Origin: Prostheceraeus crozeri
Taxonomy: Eukaryota; Platyhelminthes; Polycladida; Euryleptidae
Assembly (NCBI GenBank): GCA_907163375.1
Contig: CAJQUW010003605.1
Span: 7,501-71,500 of the forward strand
DNA length: 64,000 nucleotides
Direction of reading: 5' to 3'
This document shows, in pieces, positions 59,439 through 64,000 of this stretch; position 1 is the first letter of the stretch; each line of letters begins with the position of its first letter. A model generated the notes under the pieces. It did no database searches. It had not been told where the DNA came from and was given only the letters and a program-made list of their open reading frames with translations. Position numbers and translations under genes: made by a program.

Positions 59439-59603
59439 ATGAGTATCTCTGGTTACATCCATGATGATCTTTTCAAAATCGATTTCAGGCAAAGCAGACT
59501 TCAAACAGCAAGAAATTATATACGTCGTGAACTCACATTGTTGATGTCATCATATCCTATGCTAACTTTGAACTTGTACTCTCTCAATTACATGATATGG
59601 TAG
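59439..59603 (+). CDS. Small ORF overlapping the polymerase start
   Basis: ATG at 59439 opens 54 codons (MSISGYIHDDLFKIDFRQ...) ending in TAG that overlaps the polymerase ATG at 59597 by seven bases. It is basic in the middle (RQSRLQTARNYIRREL) and hydrophobic at the end. It fills the gap between two intact genes in typical compact viral style. No family recognised; it could be fortuitous. Confidence 0.35.
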   Translation: MSISGYIHDDLFKIDFRQSRLQTARNYIRRELTLLMSSYPMLTLNLYSLNYMIW

Positions 59604-62600
59604 AAAACAATGGTTGCCAGATGTCATTACAAAGAAATGACACTCCCATTCCCGCTGCTGTACCACTCTGTGAACGGTGTAATAAAACATTTACTGCAAA
59701 GAAGAGTTTATACCGTCATCAAAAACGCTGTTATCTGAAACAATCTGACATATCTGAAATGAAAGGTACTTCAAAATCTCATAATTGGAGAGATGATATT
59801 ATTCAAGGGGATGCTGACTACGTTGATGATAAACAACGAGATGACAACAAAGTGTATCAACCCAAATGTTGTGACTGTGGACGAACCTTCTCAAGGAGTG
59901 AGCATCTGAAACGACATCGAAGCGGCAGATGTAAGGGTTTCAAACTTCGGTATAAACAAAACGGTTCTTGTCTACAGAATAATATGAAATCCTATGCATC
60001 GGACGAAGTGCTCAAACAAGTTGATAAGGATGTGGAGCCTACTTGTAGTAATTGTAGAAAAGTGTTTAAAAGAGAATGTGACTTGCAGTATCATCGCACA
60101 GAACATACATTTGAATTTGGAGATGATGACAGCAGTAATATATTCAAATTACAAAAATCATCTTTAGGAGGTAGAATTCATGATATCATGTTGGTTCCAA
60201 GAGAAGTTGAAGTTGATCCAATTCAATGTTTGATGAAGGATACGAAAGCTATTCGAAAGCTAATTTTTGATCCGTTGAAAGGTTCTTTTGTCATCAAATG
60301 CAGTATGACAGCTGTGATGAATGTTTCCAGACCAGAATCACAACAGGAAGATGATACTAAATTTGCTATGTTTGCCATCTCTTCTCTCCCTGCTGATATG
60401 GTATTAAACTTCGATGAATGGTTTGAGCGTCATTTAAAAGCGCTTAAAACACACTTTGAGAATTACACAATGGGAAGGAGTAACCTTGTGTTTGATAGTG
60501 TTGATAAGATCATAATCAAATTGAGTTTAATCGCGGATATGAATGGTTATGGATTTTTCCCTCTTCCAAAGCAGTTGGAAAATAAAAGAGCTGTTATCAA
60601 TGTGGATTGTTTCTCTTCCTGTTTCAAATATGCCTTGTTGTCAGTCTTGCATTACAAAGACATAACCGGTTGCCGAAATCGTGTATCAAAGTACAAGCAA
60701 TGGGAAAGTGAGCTTGATTTCACAGGAGTTAATACTGAGTGTGTAAGCATTACTGATGTCCCACTGATTGAAAAGAATAATAACCTGAAAATAAACATTC
60801 ATGTCTATGATCAAGAGGTGTTAAGTTGTCGATACAATAATATGAATGTTCGTGCTCCTACAACTGTAAACTTATTGCTGGTAGTAAATGATGATGGAAG
60901 ATGTCATTACTGCGGTATTCCGTCAGTTAAAAGATTGTACTATGAACAAATGAATCACAATAACGTCTTCACATGTGAACGCTGCTGCAAAAGTTTCAGG
61001 CTGAAGAACAAGTTTGAAGAACATCACAAATTCTGCATTAGCGGTAAAGTACAAGTTGAAAGCATGCCAACAGAAGCTGAATATGTCTATAAGTCTCAGG
61101 GTCATGAACAAAGCCCACCCAAAGTGGTATATGCAGATATAGAATGTTACATCGATTCAGAGTCAAATGTGCATAATCCCATTGCCATTGCCTGCTATGA
61201 TACATGGCATAAACAGCTCACAGATAATGAAGAAAATAAAATGATGTGTTGGCGAGGTGAAGGTTGTATACTGAAGTTTTTAATGGCTCTTGAAAACATG
61301 ACCCTGCAACTACATAGAAAACAGTCCTCCATGTTCTTTAAAAAACCGTCATTGTCCTGTGAAGAAGAAGAAGCTTTTGAAAAAGCATATTTGTGCTGTC
61401 AATGCGCATTGCATTTTGATGATGACAGGTGTATTAAGACTCTCTATTTTTGTCCTATTACTAATGAGTTTAAAGGGGCCATATGCAAAAACTGTAAATA
61501 TCAGGTCATCTCTAAATGTGAAAGTCTTCCTGTTATCTTTCATAACTTTAAGGGATATGATGCACACATTATTCTAAAGCATGGCATTGAGAAAATGAAA
61601 CATTGGAAATTGAAGGTTATAGCACAAAGTCAAGAGAAATTTGTGACACTCAGAGCTCAAGTTCCTGTTTCTTATCGAAAGAATGGAGATAACCATTACT
61701 CTGAAATTGTGTTTCTTGATTCCTATCAATTTATGACAAGTTCCTTGTCATCTCTCGTCAAAAACTTGGAGTCACTACCCATAACTCAATGTTTGAAGAA
61801 AGATTATCCATATCTGACTGATGAAACGATTAACCGCAAAGGCGTTTTTCCGTATTCATACCTTGATTCACCTAAAAGATTGGATGAAGTGAAACTTCCA
61901 CCAATTGACTCTTTTTATGATGATTTGTCGGGGAAAATATGTTCAGAAGAGGATTACATACATGCACAAAAAGCGTGGAAAGAATTTGATTGTCAAACCT
62001 TTGGTGACTACATGGAATCGTATTTAAAATTGGATGTTTTCCTACTAGCAGATGTTTTCGAAGCATTTCGAAGTCTTACACTCAGGGAAGACGGACTGGA
62101 CCCCGTTCACTTTATAACATTACCAGGTTTGTCTTACATGTCATGTTTTAAAATGACGAAGGAAAAGATTGATCTTCTAGCAGATCCAGAAATGTACAAT
62201 TACTTTGAGCGTGGTATTCGTGGTGGACTCACGTTTGTGAATTATCACCATCGCTCTGCAATCGAAACTGACAAAACAAAGACTCATTTATTATATCTGG
62301 ACCAGAATAACCTGTACGGTTCAGCATTGAGCAAGCCTCTACCTCATTCAGAATTTAAATGGTTAACTGAGGAAGAATTGACCATATTCCATAATCCTCA
62401 AAACATCCTTTCTATTGATGCAGTGAGTGAGTATGGATATGTGTTCGAGGTAACACTCGAGTATCCAAAAGATATTCATGATGCTACATCGGATTTTCCT
62501 ATGGCTCCTTACAGTGATGAGGTACATCCAGATCAATTTAGTCCATTTATGTATCAATTAAGTGAAAAGTTGTGTAATGAAAGATGTGGTAGAGGGCGTT

Positions 62601-63661
62601 ACATACCAAGTCGAAAATTGCTTGTCACACAATATGACAGAGAACATTATATATGTCATTATCGCGTTCTACAATTTTACTTGAAAATGGGTATGAAACT
62701 AAAAAGTGTTCATCGCGCAATTCAATTCAAACAGAAAGCTTTTTTGGAGCCCTATATTTCCTACAATAGTAAGCGACGAGCTGAATCTAGAAACAGTTTT
62801 GAGAAAGACTTTTACAAACTGAAGAACAATTCATTGTTTGGAAAAACTATGGAAGATGTGCGTAAGAGACACAATTACCATTTGGTGTTTGATACGGAAA
62901 AGTATCTCAATCTATCCCAAAGTCCTTTATTTATCGATAGACATGTCATCACCAGAGCCTTAGCAGGAGTAAAAATGATGAAACGTAAAGTTTTACTGAA
63001 TAAACCAATTTATATTGGACAAGCTGTATTGGACTATGCGAAATTGGAGATGTATGAATTGTATTACAACATCATCAAGCCTTGCCCACTCATAAAACAT
63101 GTTGATCTTTTAGGTGGTGATACAGACAGCCTTTTCCTAGCAGTCACAACTGATAAATCTATTGAGCGAAATGATATCCTTAAAGAACTGAGTTCATATT
63201 TTGATGCTAGCAACTATCCAACATCTCATCCATTATATTCGGTAAAGAACAAAGCTCGCCTTGGATGTTTTAAAGATGAAAGTGCGGGACAGGAAATTGA
63301 AGAGATGATTCTTCTGAGACCGAAGATGTATAGCATAAAGTATAAAAGCAAGATGGACTGCATAAAAAGGGCAAAAGGCATATCAAAAGCAGCTGTTCGT
63401 AAAATGAGTCATGAGAACTACAAAAATGTATTGGACAATCAAAGTGAGAGCTCCATTGAGATGACTATACTCCGTTCAAAACATCATACTGTTTCAACTC
63501 ATAAATTCCGTAAACGTGGCCTCTCAGCTTGGGAGGATAAGCGGTGTTGGATTGATGCAAACTTTTCTTTACCTCATGGTCATTATGCTACCGGAATACC
63601 ACCTCCAAAGCGTCGAAGATTGAAAACTCATGATATGCATGATTGTACACTAATTGATTGA
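59597..63661 (+). CDS. PolB: Protein-primed family B DNA polymerase (Polinton)
   Basis: The 1354-residue ORF looks whole. Three C2H2 zinc fingers lie near residues 25-45, 91-112 and 150-170, and a fourth near 463-483. Residues about 205-315 match the stand-alone proteins at 3408 and 58982, followed by KRAVINVDCFSSCFKYALL, a segment typical of Polinton polymerases. The 3'-5' exonuclease shows YADIECYID (about 511), HNFKGYDAHII (about 649) and YLKLDVFLLADV (about 808). The polymerase shows LYLDQNNLYGSAL (motif A, about 898), KLKNNSLFGKTMEDV (motif B, about 1073) and GGDTDSLF (motif C, about 1173). It ends LSAWEDKRCW and a basic tail. It replicates the element using a protein primer. Confidence 0.95.
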   Translation: MVENNGCQMSLQRNDTPIPAAVPLCERCNKTFTAKKSLYRHQKRCYLKQSDISEMKGTSKSHNWRDDIIQGDADYVDDKQRDDNKVYQPKCCDCGRTFSRSEHLKRHRSGRCKGFKLRYKQNGSCLQNNMKSYASDEVLKQVDKDVEPTCSNCRKVFKRECDLQYHRTEHTFEFGDDDSSNIFKLQKSSLGGRIHDIMLVPREVEVDPIQCLMKDTKAIRKLIFDPLKGSFVIKCSMTAVMNVSRPESQQEDDTKFAMFAISSLPADMVLNFDEWFERHLKALKTHFENYTMGRSNLVFDSVDKIIIKLSLIADMNGYGFFPLPKQLENKRAVINVDCFSSCFKYALLSVLHYKDITGCRNRVSKYKQWESELDFTGVNTECVSITDVPLIEKNNNLKINIHVYDQEVLSCRYNNMNVRAPTTVNLLLVVNDDGRCHYCGIPSVKRLYYEQMNHNNVFTCERCCKSFRLKNKFEEHHKFCISGKVQVESMPTEAEYVYKSQGHEQSPPKVVYADIECYIDSESNVHNPIAIACYDTWHKQLTDNEENKMMCWRGEGCILKFLMALENMTLQLHRKQSSMFFKKPSLSCEEEEAFEKAYLCCQCALHFDDDRCIKTLYFCPITNEFKGAICKNCKYQVISKCESLPVIFHNFKGYDAHIILKHGIEKMKHWKLKVIAQSQEKFVTLRAQVPVSYRKNGDNHYSEIVFLDSYQFMTSSLSSLVKNLESLPITQCLKKDYPYLTDETINRKGVFPYSYLDSPKRLDEVKLPPIDSFYDDLSGKICSEEDYIHAQKAWKEFDCQTFGDYMESYLKLDVFLLADVFEAFRSLTLREDGLDPVHFITLPGLSYMSCFKMTKEKIDLLADPEMYNYFERGIRGGLTFVNYHHRSAIETDKTKTHLLYLDQNNLYGSALSKPLPHSEFKWLTEEELTIFHNPQNILSIDAVSEYGYVFEVTLEYPKDIHDATSDFPMAPYSDEVHPDQFSPFMYQLSEKLCNERCGRGRYIPSRKLLVTQYDREHYICHYRVLQFYLKMGMKLKSVHRAIQFKQKAFLEPYISYNSKRRAESRNSFEKDFYKLKNNSLFGKTMEDVRKRHNYHLVFDTEKYLNLSQSPLFIDRHVITRALAGVKMMKRKVLLNKPIYIGQAVLDYAKLEMYELYYNIIKPCPLIKHVDLLGGDTDSLFLAVTTDKSIERNDILKELSSYFDASNYPTSHPLYSVKNKARLGCFKDESAGQEIEEMILLRPKMYSIKYKSKMDCIKRAKGISKAAVRKMSHENYKNVLDNQSESSIEMTILRSKHHTVSTHKFRKRGLSAWEDKRCWIDANFSLPHGHYATGIPPPKRRRLKTHDMHDCTLID

Positions 63662-64000
63662 TTTTGTGAGTGAAAATATCCTACCATTGTGAAAACAATT
63701 GATATTAAACTTGAGTATATGTACAGACTAACATTTGCTACTGAACTTATGACATCATGCACATTGTAACAATGACTACTATTTGTACTAAATTGATTTT
63801 GAAATATGTTGTTTTCTTTATATTCGCGCATAATGGGAATCTGATAATAATATAAGTTTGAATAACTCATTTGTCAAGGTTCAACAATTAACAGAATTGA
63901 TGCACAATGCTGTTGGTTTGTTTCTTATATCACACATTTTTAGTACTAATGTCATAACACATATCAATGCACTTGATTATTCACTTAAAGTATAGCAGCT
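63662..64000. other. Sequence after the polymerase
   Basis: AT-rich, no gene recognised and no inverted-repeat terminus seen. The minus-strand ORF at 63628-63870 has no motif. Confidence 0.5.

Larger units (their letters stand above)
58982..63661 (+). mobile_element. Polinton/Maverick block (right), polymerase side
   Basis: Plus-strand genes end in a protein-primed family B DNA polymerase of Polinton type that looks whole. The element continues an unknown distance in one or both directions; no terminal inverted repeat was recognised in the window. Intact frames suggest a young copy. Confidence 0.85.

Noticed and set aside
1-64000. tRNA, rRNA or host protein-coding exons
   Set aside because: Scanning both strands showed no convincing tRNA arms, rRNA segments or host gene domains.

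Overview
The window looks like repeat-dominated nuclear DNA of an AT-rich metazoan, probably a marine invertebrate. I base this on the mobile elements (Polinton, BEL/Pao, Tc1/mariner, Jockey-type LINE), the lack of any bacterial-style gene layout, and recurrent TAGGCCTA-like words. I could recognise no host protein gene, tRNA or rRNA, so the species cannot be named.

Layout. 1-950 is a homopurine-rich low-complexity tract. 940-5580 is a minus-strand block of Polinton (Maverick) genes: integrase N-terminal part, a Cys-rich peptide, a conserved late-type protein, an FtsK/HerA-type packaging ATPase, a basic core-peptide-like protein, two RING-like proteins, a free-standing copy of the Polinton polymerase N-terminal domain, a conserved protein with an exonuclease-like opening motif, and a leading gene with a CCAAT/TATA promoter and a possible 68-bp intron. 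5580-6308 holds repeated G-tract units. 6309-13191 is a broken but young BEL/Pao retroelement in an unusual internal-LTR-internal order. 15930-17320 is a Tc1-type DD34E transposon with one nonsense codon. 20390-26224 may be a large element with weak inverted ends, and it contains a mariner-like transposon at 23016-24738. 34615-34811 is a small MITE-like unit. About 36850-40734 is a decayed LINE. 46598-47893 is a long foldback whose right arm carries a LINE-tail insertion. 49386-49470 is a hairpin.

49890-58560 is a repeat-built region: nuclear-receptor-like half-sites, a tandem array of about 97-bp units (51205-52880), and diverged modules that recur two to four times. It contains one promoter-equipped acidic ORF (54711-55166). 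The right end, 58982-63661, is a second Polinton block on the plus strand. It has a free-standing polymerase N-terminal-domain protein, a small overlapping ORF, and a protein-primed family B DNA polymerase of 1354 residues that looks whole.

The two Polinton blocks face outward. Both carry a stand-alone relative of a domain that is also fused into the polymerase, so they belong to related lineages. They may be two elements or the two sides of one very large, heavily invaded element. Neither a major capsid gene nor terminal inverted repeats were seen, so this stays open.
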